64,000 nt of DNA, taken from positions 14,618,501 through 14,682,500 of the forward strand of contig CM042541.1 in NCBI GenBank assembly GCA_023630585.1, in the 5' to 3' direction. Positions within the stretch are counted from its first letter, which is position 1. Each line of letters begins with the position of its first letter. Shown here piece by piece: positions 20,906 through 33,739 of the stretch. The notes under the pieces were generated by a model, which saw nothing but the letters and a program-made list of their open reading frames with translations, searched no databases and was not told the DNA's origin. Both the position numbers and the translations under genes were made by a program. This stretch comes from Cranoglanis bouderius. Its lineage: Eukaryota; Chordata; Actinopteri; Siluriformes; Cranoglanididae.

Positions 20906-21505
20906 GGACAGAGGGCAGCAGATTTTCCTCAAGAATTTGACGGTATTTTGCCCCATCCATTTTCCTTCTATCCTGACAAGTGCTCCAGTCCCTGCTGTAG
21001 AGAAACACCTGCATAACAGGATATTACCACCTCCATGCTTTACTGTAGGAATGGTGTTATTTGGATGGTGAGCTGTATTGGATTTCCGCCAGACATATCG
21101 TTTGGTGTTGAGGCCAAATAATTCAATTGTAGTCTCATCTGACCTGAATCTTCAAGGTGCGTTTTGGCAAAGCTCAGTCGTGACTGCATGTGGCCTTTCT
21201 TGAGGAGTGGCTTTTTTCTTGCAACCCTCCCATACAAGCCACATTTGTGGAGAATTTGTGATATTGTTGTCACATGCACACAATGACCACTCTTTGTCAT
21301 AAATTCCTGCAACTGCTTCAGAGTTGCTGTAGGCCTCTTGGTAGCCACTCTGACCAGTTTGGAGTGATGTCCTGATCCAGGGAGGGTCTATGTTGTACCA
21401 AATACCTTCCACTTCTTAATAACAGACTTCACTGTGCTTCTAAGCATTGATAAAGCCTTTGAAATTTTTTTGTATCCATCTCCTGACTTGTGCCTGTCCA
21501 CAACA

Positions 21506-21506
<1 letters not shown>

Positions 21507-21601
<95 letters not shown>
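21507..21601 (+). repeat. (TA)n microsatellite
   Basis: About 47 TA units at the eroded end of the split Tc1-like element; it interrupts what would be the transposase N-terminus. Confidence 0.9.
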
Positions 21602-21604
<3 letters not shown>

Positions 21605-21699
21605 TTTTTAAATAGTTTGCAGTAGAGGCTCTGTGTTTTTCTTTGCACTTTAAAAATCAACAAAACGTGATTTGGCAAGGGGTTCCCAAAATTTGCATA

Positions 21700-24100
21700 C
21701 AACTACAGCAGAGCAGATCAAGTTTGACACTTTGTTCTGTTCTCATCTGAGACGTGAGACAAAACTTTCACAGGCAATAATGAGTGACTTATTAGGTACA
21801 TTAAATTACAACTTTTTCTGTATCCTTTTTTAGTTAACCACAGCTCAATACACTCAACTCTGTACACTCAAAACAGAATGTAGTGTGTACTGGTAAACAT
21901 CATTTTCCTACAGTGTTTATGTACAGACAGAGGGGGCACTGTTTCCATGGTGATAACACTGAGCAACCACATCTCCCCCTCCCCCCTCTATCTGGATTGG
22001 CTGTTGAGACAGAGAGCTCTGAAAGGCGCAACATTTTTTTTTCCCATCATCCTTTGTTCCATTCAAGGCATACAGAGTGAACTGCTCCATGCCAGGAAGT
22101 GATGGCTAGGAGAAATGCATGGCATATATACTCTCTTTACTGCACTTCCTCTCAGCTGTGATGTGGGTGAGTTGCTCTTTCTGTCTCAGCTTAAAGCAAG
22201 CATTGTGAATTATGAATGTTAATGTATGTAAATGCTTTCTAGGCATGTGTGCCTTCAGATCAGGGATGTGATGTTTGAATGAAGATGTGGACCTGCTTTC
22301 TCACTTATCCTTTCAAACCTTGTTGACATGCCTTTGTATATTAGCCGCAATGTATTATGCTGGTTCCCAGCTGTTGACTCATGGTGTACAAATGAGATTT
22401 TTTTAATACATCATTCTGTCGTAGATTCTTACATCAAAACATTTTCTGTATAGCTTTAAACGGAATAGAGGGAAGGGCGGTGATTATGCAGGAATATTTT
22501 TCAGTGTTGAGTCCACTGATTGACAATGGAGGCCTTCTTCAGAAACAAAACCAGCTCAAAAGCATGTTCTACTAATAACCAAATAAACATCTGGGACAAA
22601 CCCAGTCATTTCCCTGACACATCCGTCATGAATGAATTTGATGATAATTTGGCTTGTAAGACAACCCAATATTAAAGCTTTTCAGCTAAACGAAGCTATT
22701 CACATTATGCAGTTCATATACACCCACTTGCCCACACAAAGTAGCCCCAATTCTAAATGTACTCTTCTCACTTGAATTACGAGACATAAAACAAAATCTA
22801 TATCCCCAGATCAACATGATATCATGCTTGAAATGATCAATTCAATCCAGTATCAATTCAGATTTAAAATTTTGAATGTTAGTGTTAGGGCCAAGGTTAG
22901 CACCAGTACCCCTTTTTTTTAGCTATAGTTTGTATGAAATACAAAAAAAAAAAAAAAAGTGGCACATTATTCATGTGACCAGATATTGTGGTTCCAGTAG
23001 CAGCACCAGGAAAACTGAATATTGTGTTTTGGGATAGCTGAGCTACACATTCAGTGGTTAGATCTGTTTATGGTTATTTGGTTGTCCTACAACTGGGTGT
23101 ACAAATGATTCCAAACTAGAACCCTCTTAGAAAGTTAAGAACATTTAACTATTCAAAGAATTCCTCTAAGAACACCTTTTTCTAAGAATTTATCATGAGG
23201 CATATCTTGCTGTTTGCCACTCTTGACCACAATGGTTTCTGTTCTTTTTCAGATTTACAAGAAGATACAGTGATATTTTTATTCATCTTATACTGCAATT
23301 ATTTTTCCAAATTTATCTCTTTTTTTATTTATTCAAGAATGACACTTCATTCTTTTTATCCATTTATAGTTACATTTTATGTTTTGGAAAATCTGTAATG
23401 TAATAACTTGCAATATGGACAGTCATTCCCTCCAGTCCCCCTTTTTTCTTCCTCTTGAAATCAATAATTTAATTTCCCCCCTCCCCCCCTCCCCATGTTA
23501 CCACAGTTTACCAAAGAAGAAATTCCCGAAGCATTGGGAAAGTTTTTCAAGTTCAGGTTAAAGAATCCATTGTTTTTATTTACACATTTTTATTATTAAT
23601 GTTGTTGTTTTTTTAGATAAGAATGTTTCATGAGTTGCTAGTGTTTCTACCCCAATTTCTGTCACAAGACTAAAGTCTAAAACAACATACTGCTTAATGA
23701 ATATTAGAATTCATTAGTGTGATTTGCATTTTATCTGACATTTTCTGTCTCTGAAACTTTTTTTAACACAATACTTTTAACAAAAAGCATATCCAATGAA
23801 CATTAAACACTGAGATAATGATTTTACTTTTTTTTTTAAACCTCACAGTTCATGTAATTATTCGGAGCACAGACATGAGTAATGTCTTGTACGAGACAGG
23901 CAATAAGTAGGTATAACTAATATAATGAATCATAAATAGCTGGTTTACACAGGAGGTTATTAGAGTGAGAAGCTGAGTTAACTCTTTTAGGTGACTTACT
24001 GTACATACCCAGACACCACATGTGTGAGCACAGTTAGGAGAAAATTTACTTTCTGCACACTTTGCCCTCATCCTGCTGATATTGCTCAATGGAGGACTTG
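21700..24100. other. Gene-poor spacer upstream of slc26a1
   Basis: No coding exon is supported. There are T-rich and C-rich low-complexity patches near 23460-23500. A TATA-like CATATATA with a possible donor near 22126-22171 is a weak alternative slc26a1 start. Confidence 0.45.
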
Positions 24101-24136
24101 AGAATACTTGCAGCTCCACCCCATGTGTTTTCAGCC

Positions 24137-24234
24137 TATAAAACCAGACAGTATCTATTGAGTGACTTTCTTTTATGCTGTACCAACATGCTTGAACCAC
24201 ACGGTCTCTGGGCCACAAGGTAGCAAGTGAAAAG
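24137..24234 (+). promoter_or_regulatory. Candidate slc26a1 promoter and noncoding first exon
   Basis: TATAAAA occurs at 24137-24143, followed about 95 bp later by two possible donors (CACAAG|GTAGCA near 24219 and GAAAAG|GTAGGA near 24234). The coding exon at 27689 is preceded by a good acceptor (TGTCTTCTTCAG near 27640), so at least one upstream noncoding exon must exist, and this is the best TATA-plus-donor candidate I found in the gap. An alternative with CATATATA and a TGTGG|GTGAGT donor lies near 22126-22171. Neither is proven. Confidence 0.3.
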
Positions 24235-24699
24235 GTAGGAAAGAGGTTGGATTTTAGTCTTGAACCTGTATTATTGGGGTGAGTGGCTGTTTATTTCCTG
24301 TACATTTCTAATGTATGAATTTGGACTTTGGGTTATCATAATTTCAGCAACAACAACAACAAAAAAGAATGCTTTCTAATGCTTTCAGTATTCACTAATG
24401 CTTTAAATTAAGTTTCATTGAACTATTCACTGCATTAGTTAACATTACCACAGTGTGGTTGCATTCTACTTTCTGATCTGGTCCATAAAGAAAGGGTTTC
24501 TAATTTTCTGCAACTGCAAATAACATATTTATATTTATGCACTTGTTCTTATATATTGTCATGCCTTTACTAATAGCTCATTCACAGAGACTTGCATGGC
24601 AGACACTCCACATGATCAAAGCCTAATAATGAATGAATTTTAAAAACATGTCTTATTAACTTTAAGAGAGATTTAAAATAAATAAATAAATAAATAAAG

Positions 24700-24863
24700 A
24701 GAGGCTGGTGAGGGAATGACTGTTTATAGCTGCTATAATATTAATGATGACAAGATTCAACATGTTTCACAGACTAACTATAAACAAATAAAATGATCTG
24801 TTATTGTCATTACTTACATTACAGCAGTTATAAACAGTTGTTCCCTCACCAGCCTCTGTTCTC
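24700..24863. repeat. Inverted-repeat element
   Basis: The arm GAGGCTGGTGAGGGAATGAC (from about 24702) with CTGTTTATAGCTGCT is repeated as reverse complement at about 24823-24860 (AGCAGTTATAAACAG, TTCCCTCACCAGCCTC). The short spacer of roughly 80 bp has no frame, so this could fold as a hairpin or be a small MITE. A (CT)n array follows directly. Confidence 0.65.

Positions 24864-24912
<49 letters not shown>
24860..24912 (+). repeat. (CT)n microsatellite
   Basis: About 26 CT units with a single CG interruption near 24877. Confidence 0.9.
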
Positions 24913-24915
<3 letters not shown>

Positions 24916-25009
24916 AATAAGACAAAAAATAGCATCTATTATCAGCATATACAGGACTTTCCTGTGTCAGAAAAGTCCTGACACTGGAGACTCCTTCCAT
25001 AAATATTAA

Positions 25010-27600
25010 ATAATTTAAGTAAATAAACAACCCTGCCTTACCTTCATTTGTTACCCCACATCTATTCTTCTTTACAGGAAGGAAAAGTACATCAGCACCT
25101 ATCTGTTTGCTTTAATCACTTTATGACAACAGCACCGTTTATTCTTCTGTGCTTAAACGTGTACCAGGGTGCAAGTGAATGCCTTTGGTAATCTACATAC
25201 TCAAACAGAACTGCTGTCTTCTTCTGTAGGAACTAGTTATCTGGGGTACTGTTTACTTCAATGATCAGTTCAGTCAAACAAACCCTCAAATTTACACAAT
25301 TCTACATGTGGTTTGAAGCAGATATTTACAGAAAATATTTTGGGTGAGACAGCCTTCCATTAAGTATTAGTCTTATAGCTCCAGTGTAAAACCAAAGAAG
25401 CAACCAGTTAACCATGTCTTAGCCTACTTTTGTTGTCACTGAACTATTCCATTCATTCATTAATTTCCTTTAGATAAGCTTCCTATATTGAAAGAGGAAA
25501 ACTGTTAACAGAAGAGAGGATGATCCTGATGAGCATGTAAAAAAGTCTTCACCAGACCTTTACTGGACAGCTTGATTTTAGACACAACAGAGCACAGAGT
25601 CTGTCTGTACTTTACTTGAGTATTTCTTTCACCTCACACTTTTGACTTTCACTCACTACAGCTCAGAAGGAAAATTCGACTTTCTACCCACTACTTTTTC
25701 AAACATAACAACATTTCTCTGTAGTCATATTTTTGTAAAATCATAAGGCGACTTTTTAGCATCAGACAGTTCAAAGAGTCCATTGAAATTCCTAACAAAT
25801 CTAAAATTGAACAGTGAGAATGAGGCATAAATTCCCATCACTGTAATCTATATGCTACTGCACACTGTCACTGCAGTTTGTATTGTAACACCAATGATTA
25901 GCATACAGTTAGTCTGTAGCATCAGATGTATTATCTAGCTAGCAAATGTTTGAAAGATTAGGAATTAAGAGGTTGTTAGTTTGGTTAAGTTAATGTTTTC
26001 CCATGGTCCTTTGTGAAAGAGGTACTAATTTACCATCAGTAACTAAAATCAGTGTGTGATTTAAAATCAAGGCACTTTTTTGTGAATCTTTCATGCACTA
26101 TTACATTCATACTTTAAGTAAATTTAAACGTTTATACTTTTCTACTTTATCTTACATGAAGAATTTAAAGTTGTACTTCAACTTTTACCAGAGTATTTAT
26201 TTGGATAAGTAATTATACTTTTGCAAAGAATTTGGGTACGTTTACCACAAACCTAAAACAGAACAATAATAATGTCTTTTAACGGGGTAATTTAAATCAG
26301 GACACGCTGGTGCAGTAATGGTTGTCTCTGGTCAGTGGCTGATGACTGGACTGAGTTAATGTTGCCCTCTATAAATTCTTACTGTGCTATGGATATAAAG
26401 TCATGCGCTGTATAAATAATCCCTGTGTTAGGCTTATGCTGAACAAACTTGTGTGTTTGTTAGGTGTTTTCTGTTAGGACTGCCTTTTTTAAATCATAGG
26501 CTATGTTCAGTTTTTGTATTTTGTGATTTTATGGCCTTTGTATTTTTTTTTTTTCATTTGTTTACATTTAAATCATCATCATCTTACCTTCTGTGTTTGA
26601 GTCTTCACTTTGTGTAATATATCTTTTTTTCTTTTTGTCTGGCTTGGTTTGCTATCATAAAACAATCACATTTAACCGCATAATCAAAACAGAAAATTGG
26701 GGCCACTAATGTGTATTTTACAGCTATTTTATATATTAGTGTAAACATTTTATTTATGGTGTAAAAAAAAAAAAAAAGGTAACATATTTCTAATTTCGTA
26801 CTCATGTACAGTTAAACGGAAACATTGTCCTGAGTTTCTGTGAATGAACAATGTACCTTAATGTCACAGGTTTTCTACAAAATGAAATTCCACATTTGGT
26901 AAATGGTGTTTTCATTGAAACTGTTACAATACAACAACTTAGTCGTCAGTGGTTCCCTTTATTAGTGATCAATTAACATGCTTTTGCTCATTCTTACCCT
27001 TTCTCCAACCCACATTTGTGGAAAACCCAAAACTGCAGTCATTGCATACTTCCTTAGCAAATAACTACATGAGAATGTACATGGCCAGCATTTTGAGATT
27101 TTGGATTTTCTTTTGCACTAGGCTGTCCCTTGTCATTACTTTCAATTGTGGGATTATGACTTTGTCTTACCAGAATCTCCAGTTTGCTAGTTTTGCTAGT
27201 GGCCCTGTTCTGATGACATTACAGCAACAACATGTTAAATGGGTGTGGGACAGTTGTGAATTGTAATTGGTTGGCACATAGTTCCTTTTAATAACTTTTA
27301 GCAACTTTTCCCGTTTTGAGAACTGCTGCTCTAGTTTAATTATTCTAATGGGCCTCATTAAGGTTTCAACCACTTAACCCATGTAACACATTTAAGTCTT
27401 ATTTAAGACAAGAAAATTTCAATTAGTCTGAAGCTCTCTGTGAGCAGTCAATTTAGAGATCAATTGAAATCAGGAAATCAGCTTTGAAAAGATCTAAAAC
27501 AGAAAAAAAAATAGTCTTTCAAAGAGCTGGAGACCACTGACAGAGAAAGCTATCATTTGGAAATTTTATCACTTTTATGACCCTGCAGCTTCAGATTCAA
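25010..27600. other. Spacer before slc26a1, possible old repeats
   Basis: Around 25590-26240 phrases such as TACTTTACTTGAGTATTTCT and TTATACTTTTCTACTTTATC suggest a decayed fish DNA-transposon family. I could not define its ends. No coding exon is supported. Confidence 0.35.
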
Positions 27601-27688
27601 TTAAATAAACAGCATTACTGTTTTTTGTGTCTTCTTCAGGAGATAGGATAAAGAACCTCGTTGGCACAGTGGGACAGCCTTAGAAGAC

Positions 27689-30600
27689 ATGGAGGATGCA
27701 AAGCCTCAATACACATGCCATCTGGAACGCAAGGTTCAGCAGAAGAAGGGACCATTAGAGATCATTAGGACCAAACTGCGCCATCAATTGTCTTGTTCGC
27801 TGCCCAAAGTGAAAAGCACATTAACAGACTTCTTCCCTGTCGTGCGCTGGCTGCCAAAATACAAAATAAAGGAATATGTGTGGGGTGACGTGATGTCTGG
27901 GCTCATAGTGGGGATTATTTTAGTGCCTCAAGCCATCGCTTACTGTCTCCTTGCAGGCTTAGAGCCAGTTTACGGTTTGTACACATCCTTTTTTGCCAAT
28001 ATCATCTACTTCATCTTGGGCACATCCAGGCATGTATCTGTGGGTATCTTCAGCCTCATGAGTTTAATGGTAGGACAGGTTGTGGACAGAGAAGTCTATT
28101 TAGCAGGGTTTGATTTGAGTGATGACAGTAAGCAAAGCTCCTTGGGTGCTGGATGGAACGGCACTGAAGACCACCAGGATACTGTGGTCAACCTCACCAT
28201 AGGGGCCTTCAGCAAGGAGTGTGGAAAGGAATGCTATGCTATCAGCATTGCAACAGTTTTAACATTCCTTGCTGGAGTTTACCAGGTATTCCCTTTCCCT
28301 AAATTACACAAACACATATTAATGTGTAACATGCCTCATTATTTGAAAACTGTGATATGTTGTACAGTGCTGTGAAAAAGTATTTGCTGATTTCTTCTGT
28401 TTTTGTGTATATCTCATACTAAATAGTTTTAGATTGTCAAACAAACTACAACATAAAACAAAGGCAACCTGAGTAAACACACAATACAGTTTTTATTTGT
28501 TTATTTTCTTTTGAAGCAAAATAAAAGTTATCACCCATGTGAAAAACTAATTGCCCCCTTAAACTTAAAATCTAGTTGTGCCACCTTTAGCAGCAATAAC
28601 TGCAACCAAACACTTCCGATAACTGGAGATCAGTCCTTCACAGCGCTGTGGTGGAATTTTGGCCCAATCTTCTTTGCAGAACTGCTTTAGTTCAGACACA
28701 CAGGAGGGTTTTCGAGCATGAACTGCCCATTTAAGGTCCTGCCACAGCATCTCAATTGGTTCAAGTCAGGAATTTGACTAGGCCACTCCAAAACTTTCAT
28801 TTTGCCTTTTTTGAGCCATTCAGAGGTGGACTTACTCCTGTGCTTTGGATCATTGTCTTGCTGCATAATCAATTTGCGCTTGAGTTTCAACTTACAAACT
28901 GAAGACCGGACATTCTCCTTTAGGATTTTCTGGTAGAGAGCAGAATTCATGTTTCCTTCAAATATTGCAAGTTGCCCAGGCCCTGAAGCAGCAAAGCATC
29001 TCCACACCATCACACTTCCACTACCATGATTGACCGCATGTACTGTATGATGTCCTTTTTGTTGAATTCGTTGTTTGGTTTTATGCCAGATGTAACGGGA
29101 CCCCTGTCTTCCAAACAGTTCCACTTTCGATTCTTCAATCCACAGAATATTTTCCCAAAAGGTTTGAGGATCATCAAGGTGTGTTTTGGCAAAATTCAGA
29201 AGAGTCTTAATGTTCTTCTGGGTTAGCAGTGGTTTTTGCCTCACCACTCTTCCATGGATACCATTTTTGCCCAGTGTGTTTCTGATAGTGGAGTCATGAA
29301 CAGTGACCTTTACTGATGCAAGAGAGGCCTGTAGTTCCTTTGATGTTGTCCTTGGCTCTTTTGTGACTTCCTGGAGGAATCATTGCTGTGGAATTTTGGA
29401 AGGTCGGCCAATTCTGGGAAGGTTCACTACTGTGCCGAGTTTTTCCATTTTTAGATAATGGCTCTCACACTCTTGGTATTTGATAACTTTTTTGCTTCAA
29501 TAAATAACATTATCGTTTAAAAACTTATTTTGTGTTTAATCAGGTTGCCTTTGTTTTATCTTAGATTTTGTTTTAATTTCTGTAACAATTTAGTATGAGA
29601 TATACACAAAATCAGAAGAAATCAGGCAAATACTTTTTCACAGCACTGTATATATTTCCCTTTCAGGTCCTGATGGCTGTGTTCAGGCTTGGGTTTGTTT
29701 CAGTTTACCTCTCTGCTCCAATGCTGGATGGCTTCGCCACTGGTGCCTCATGCACCATCCTGACAGTGCAGGTGAAGTATCTGGTGGGCCTGAAAATCCC
29801 TCGTCACCAGGGTTATGGAACCGTTGTTGTGACTTGGATCAACATTTTCAAGAACATACTTAAGACCAACATTTGCGATATGATTACAAGTGCAATTTGT
29901 ATCACTGTCCTAGTAGTGGGGAAAGAGCTCCAGGATCGATATAAGGACCGTCTGAAGATACCTCTGCCTACAGAGCTAGTAGTAGTGGCCTTAGCAACAG
30001 TGGTTTCCCACTTTGCTGATTTGAACGGTCAGTATAACTCAAGCATCTCAGGTGCCATTCCGACTGGTTTCATTCCCCCAAAGGTTCCGAGTTTCGAACT
30101 AATCCCAAGGGTAGCAATTGATGCCATCCCTTTGGCTGTGATCAGTTTTGCCTTCACTGTCTCTTTGTCAGAGATGTTTGCAAAAAAGAATGGCTACACA
30201 GTCAGACCAAACCAGGAGATGCTGGCAATTGGTTTTTGTAACATCATCCCGTCATTTTTCCACTGTTTCACCACAAGTGCTGCACTTGCCAAGACTATGG
30301 TGAAAGACTCAACAGGTTGCCGAACGCAAGTTTCTAGCGTGGTGAGCGCTTTTGTCGTGCTCTTGGTCCTTTTGTTTTTAGCACCATTCTTCTACTCCCT
30401 GCAGAAGTGTGTCCTTGCCTGCATCATTATTGTCAGTCTGAGAGGCGCCCTGCGGAAATTCAGAGACTTTCCCAGGCTTTGGCGCCTCAGCAAGATTGAT
30501 GCGGTTGTCTGGATGGTGACCATGTGTTCAAGTGCTTTGATCAGCGTAGAGATCGGGCTGGTGATTGGAGTAGTCTTCTCCATGATATGTGTCGTGGCGC

Positions 30601-31178
30601 AAACCCAACATCCCAAGGTTTCACTACTGGGCCAAATCGAGAATACTAATCACTATGAGGACATGGACGACTATGACAACCTTGTGATCGTTCCAAGCGT
30701 AAAGATTTTTCGCTTTCAGGCTCCACTTTACTATGCAAACAAAGACTTTTTCGTAAAGTCTTTATTCAAAGCAGTTGGACTTGAGCCATTCCTTGAAAAA
30801 AGCAGAAGAAGAAAACTAGAGAAAAAAGCTAAAATCAGAACTGCAAAGCAGACTGATAAAGAAAATGGTGATGTTAGTTTAAGCCTAATTGCAAGCAAAG
30901 TGGATTTCCACACCATAATCCTTGACTGTTCTTCTGTCCCTTTCATTGACACCACAGGTATTAACACCTTGAAAGGCCTGATAAAAGAGTACAAAGAAGT
31001 TGGTGTAAATGTGATCCTGGCATGTTGCAACACAACAGTCATAGATTCTCTGAAACGAGGATCTTTCTTCGGGTCTGATGATAAAGAAATACATACACGG
31101 TCATTCCACAACCTTCCAAGTGCAGTTTCTTTTGCCACAAGTGACACTGCAGCATCAGTTAACACAACATCTGTGTAA
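27689..31178 (+). CDS. slc26a1: Sulfate/oxalate anion exchanger SAT-1 (2 coding exons)
   Basis: Exons 27689-28285 (199 codons) and 29667-31178 (503 codons plus TAA) join in phase 0 to 702 aa; human SLC26A1 is 701 aa. The family exchanges sulfate, oxalate and bicarbonate across epithelial plasma membranes of kidney, liver and gut. Diagnostic blocks are LVPQAIAYCLLAGLEPVYGL, YTSFFANIIYFILGTSRHVS, VGQVVDRE..LAGFD, KIPRHQGYG, LPTELVVVALATVVSHF and TTSAALAKTMVKDSTGCRTQ. About 14 membrane helices are expected between residues 70 and 510. A C-terminal STAS domain runs from about 541 to 690 (VKIFRFQAPLYYANKDFF; DFHTIILDCSSVPFIDTTG near 612-630), interrupted by a Lys/Arg-rich variable loop. NLT in the extracellular loop after helix 4 is a likely glycosylation site. 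SLC26A2 is the nearest alternative; the VPQAIAY, VSVGIFSL and LAGFD wording and the length favour SLC26A1. Start: ATG at 27689 is the first after the acceptor near 27641. Confidence 0.93.
28365..29648 (-). mobile_element. Tc1-like element filling the slc26a1 coding intron
   Basis: The 1284-bp element is flanked by TA (28363-28364 and 29649-29650). It has long inverted repeats: left CAGTGCTGTGAAAAAGTATT, right CAGTGCTGTGAAAAAGTATT as reverse complement, extending through ATATCTCATACTAAAT and AACAAAGGCAACCTGA. The transposase lies on the strand opposite to slc26a1. Confidence 0.93.
28565..29247 (-). pseudogene. Defective Tc1-like transposase in slc26a1 intron
   Basis: The open part starts at VRQKPLLTQKNIKTLLNFAK and includes WIEESKVELFG, where the usual catalytic Asp of the (T/S)DESK motif is Glu. 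It continues through GSGSVMVWRCFAASGPG and IMQQDNDPKHRSKSTSEW. A frameshift follows WPSQIPDLNQ, and the C-terminal part reads MLWQDLKWAVHARKPS to AAKGGTTRF. The changed catalytic residue plus the frameshift indicate a dead copy. Confidence 0.85.
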
Positions 31179-31222
31179 AGGGAGTGCAACCTGATTTAAT
31201 TTAATGCTCACAAACATCAGAG

Positions 31223-31380
<158 letters not shown>

Positions 31381-31457
31381 AAATAGACTACTACTAATAC
31401 TCCAGTAACTACTACTATTATGTTTTTTTTTAGAATCAAATGTTTTTGTACATCATA

Positions 31458-31463
31458 AATAAA
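31458..31463 (+). terminator. Candidate slc26a1 polyadenylation signal
   Basis: AATAAA lies about 280 bp after the stop codon, just beyond the composite (TG)n/(AC)n/(AT)n microsatellite, which would therefore be part of the 3' UTR. Confidence 0.55.
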
Positions 31464-31685
31464 TAGCTAAAGGAGATTACAATCTGATAGCATTAATAGT
31501 CCAATTTTAAATTTATCCTTTAAATTTATACACAAATTCATACTGATGTTTTCTTGTTATTTTCTCTTACTGTAAGAAATAATGCTATTGTTACTGTATG
31601 TACGTATGCCACATTCACATCATGTGGAAGAATGGTAAAATGTCCCATTGTTCTAACTTGAGAGCATTCACACTGCCATTTTGTT

Positions 31686-31788
<103 letters not shown>

Positions 31789-31789
31789 T

Positions 31790-32900
31790 TATCTAACATT
31801 AGATAGCAATAGCATGCAGTTGTGTTCATGTTAAATAAGTGGATATCTTCCTACATTTTAATAGACCAAAAGAGGGTGGTGCAATTCACTTAAATAAAAT
31901 TCCTTAAATTCCTTATTTCATTGGATGCATGGCATGATTATGTAGTCCATTGCCTCACTACTGGTTTTGGTTAGCAAAATCAGGGCTGTTAAAGCTCCCA
32001 AAACTTGAAATTGCTACTCACATTAAAAGCTGTCATTAACATTTCTCAGTAGGAAAGTGGGAATTACAGTTTTTCTCATATGGTGTGAATGCAGCATTAA
32101 CCGAGCTGGTTAATAAGAATGTGACTAATGTGAACCAGTTTTTTGTATTAATAAATGGTACTGATTTTTCTTATCTTTCTGATTTTCCTTATATTTCATA
32201 TCTATCTAATGCTAAATTATCCTTAATAGAGACTATAATATAACTATAGAATTTATACAATCAAGGGAAGACAGCATACTATCTATCCATTTGTAGATAT
32301 CTAACCATTATTGATGTACAAATGTAACAATGAAATGAAACTATACATAAGTCTGTAGGAATACCATTTATTTGGACAACCATAAGTGAATAATCAATAT
32401 AAAGTAGTGAGTGCACTATGACCTGTTTACAAATCTGTGAATACTAGCTAGAAATGTTAGTTAACTTGACATCATAAGCAACAATATTACTGTGGTAGCT
32501 AGAAAATATATTGATATTTATGGCATGAGGGTATCCTCTAAAAATAATTCGAATCTGACAGAATGTACCAAGCAGAACTCTTCAATAAGCATCATAAAAC
32601 TGGCCAATCAATTCTATTTCCCCCGCCTTGTCAATGATGATTTAATGTGGTGCAAAAAGTGTGTATACTAGATGTGTATGCATAAACTCATTATTAGAAG
32701 TGGCTGCACCACTGCTAACAAACTATTTTGTTAATGAACGATTTTCCAACAAAAATATTGCTTGTATAAGAGTCAGCCTTTGGGGAAGGGGAGGGTTCTC
32801 CCAGCCGAGCATGGTCACATTCCTTCAGCAAATCAAACATGTTATTTTCCCATGAAAGAATACTTACTGAATACACTGGAGACTCACTTTTTTTTGGTTA
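31790..32900. other. Intergenic spacer, nothing recognised
   Basis: AT-rich DNA between slc26a1 and a deleted Tc1-like element. No exon or named repeat was seen. Confidence 0.45.
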
Positions 32901-32915
32901 AATAAACATCTTATA

Positions 32916-33648
32916 CACTCACTGTCCACTTTATTAGGCACATTCATGCAGTTATCCAATCAGCCAATCATGTGGCAGCAGCACAAGGCAAAAAGAAAAT
33001 CATGCAGATACAGGTCAAGAGCTTCAGTTAATGTTTACATCAAACATTAGTTTGAAGAAAAAGTGTGATCTCTGTGATTTTAACCGTGGCGTGGAAATTG
33101 GAACCAGATGGGCTATTTTTAGTATTTCATAAAATGATGATATCCTGGGATTTTCACACAATAGTCTCTAGAGTTTACACAGAATGGTGCAAAAAACAAA
33201 AAACAGGAAAATGGAAAATGGTCAGATTGGTTCAAGCTGCAAGGAAGGATCTAGTAACTCAAATAATCACTCTTTACACCCATGGTAAACAGAAACGCAT
33301 CTCACATCAAACCTTGAATGCACAGCACATCAAACCTTGAGGTGGATGCGCTACAACAGCAGAAGACCACATCAGGTTCCACCCTTGTCAGCCAAGAACA
33401 GGATTCTGAGGTTATCATAGGCACAGACTCACTGAAACTGGACAGCTGAAGATCGTAAAAAGACCAGGTGATTTTTTTTCTAACTTTCTCACTGAGCTCA
33501 CATTTTTCCCTATTCTGATGGTTGATGTGAACATTACCCGAAGCTGCTGCCCCGTATCTGCATGATTTTGTGCACTGCACTGCTGCCACATGATTGTCTG
33601 ATTAGATTGCATGAGTAGGTGTACAGGTGTTCCTAATAAAGTACTCGG
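32916..33648 (+). mobile_element. Internally deleted Tc1-like element
   Basis: It is flanked by TA at 32914-32915 and 33649-33650. Inverted ends read CACTCACTGTCCACTTTATT and CCGAGTACTTTATTAGGAAC (right, reverse complement). Inside, only the N-terminal helix-turn-helix part of the transposase is recognisable (SWDFHTIVSRVYTEW; CKKQKTGKW). The whole catalytic domain is missing, so this is a 733-bp non-autonomous derivative. Confidence 0.85.
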
Positions 33649-33739
33649 TAAACACCATATCAATTATTAGAATTTTTTCTTTGTTAAATATCAGCATTTT
33701 AACCCATTATTTTTAATCTTAGATTATGTGGAGCTTCTG

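Larger units (their letters stand above)
19676..21500 (-). mobile_element. Tc1-like element split by an LTR insertion
   Basis: It starts CAGTGGGTATAGAAAAGAAT. The transposase C-terminal half is encoded at 19863-20140 (minus: WPTQSPDLNPIENLWNDLKS ... VIKTKGSSTKW). The N-terminal half resumes at about 20905-21500 (GAKYRQILEENLLPSVLA; TATLKQLQEFMTKSGH; SGDGYKKISKAL). The foreign segment 20144-20905 lies between them. The far terminal repeat is replaced by a (TA)n array. Confidence 0.8.

Noticed and set aside
21434..21625. Long open frames over TA, CA and CT microsatellites (also at 31155-31439, 31598-31834, 24793-24981)
   Set aside because: They encode only alternating Tyr/Ile, Thr/His or Leu/Ser dipeptides from simple repeats; no gene is implied.
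23507..23556. 50-nt exon-like segment (FTKEEIPEALGKFFKF) between an acceptor and a GT
   Set aside because: The donor is weak (CAG|GTTAAA), the segment is very short and no partner exon or known protein fits.
24700..24863. Hairpin-forming inverted repeat as a microRNA precursor
   Set aside because: The arms are about 40 bp with a loop of about 80 nt and lie beside a microsatellite; a small MITE is more likely than a microRNA.
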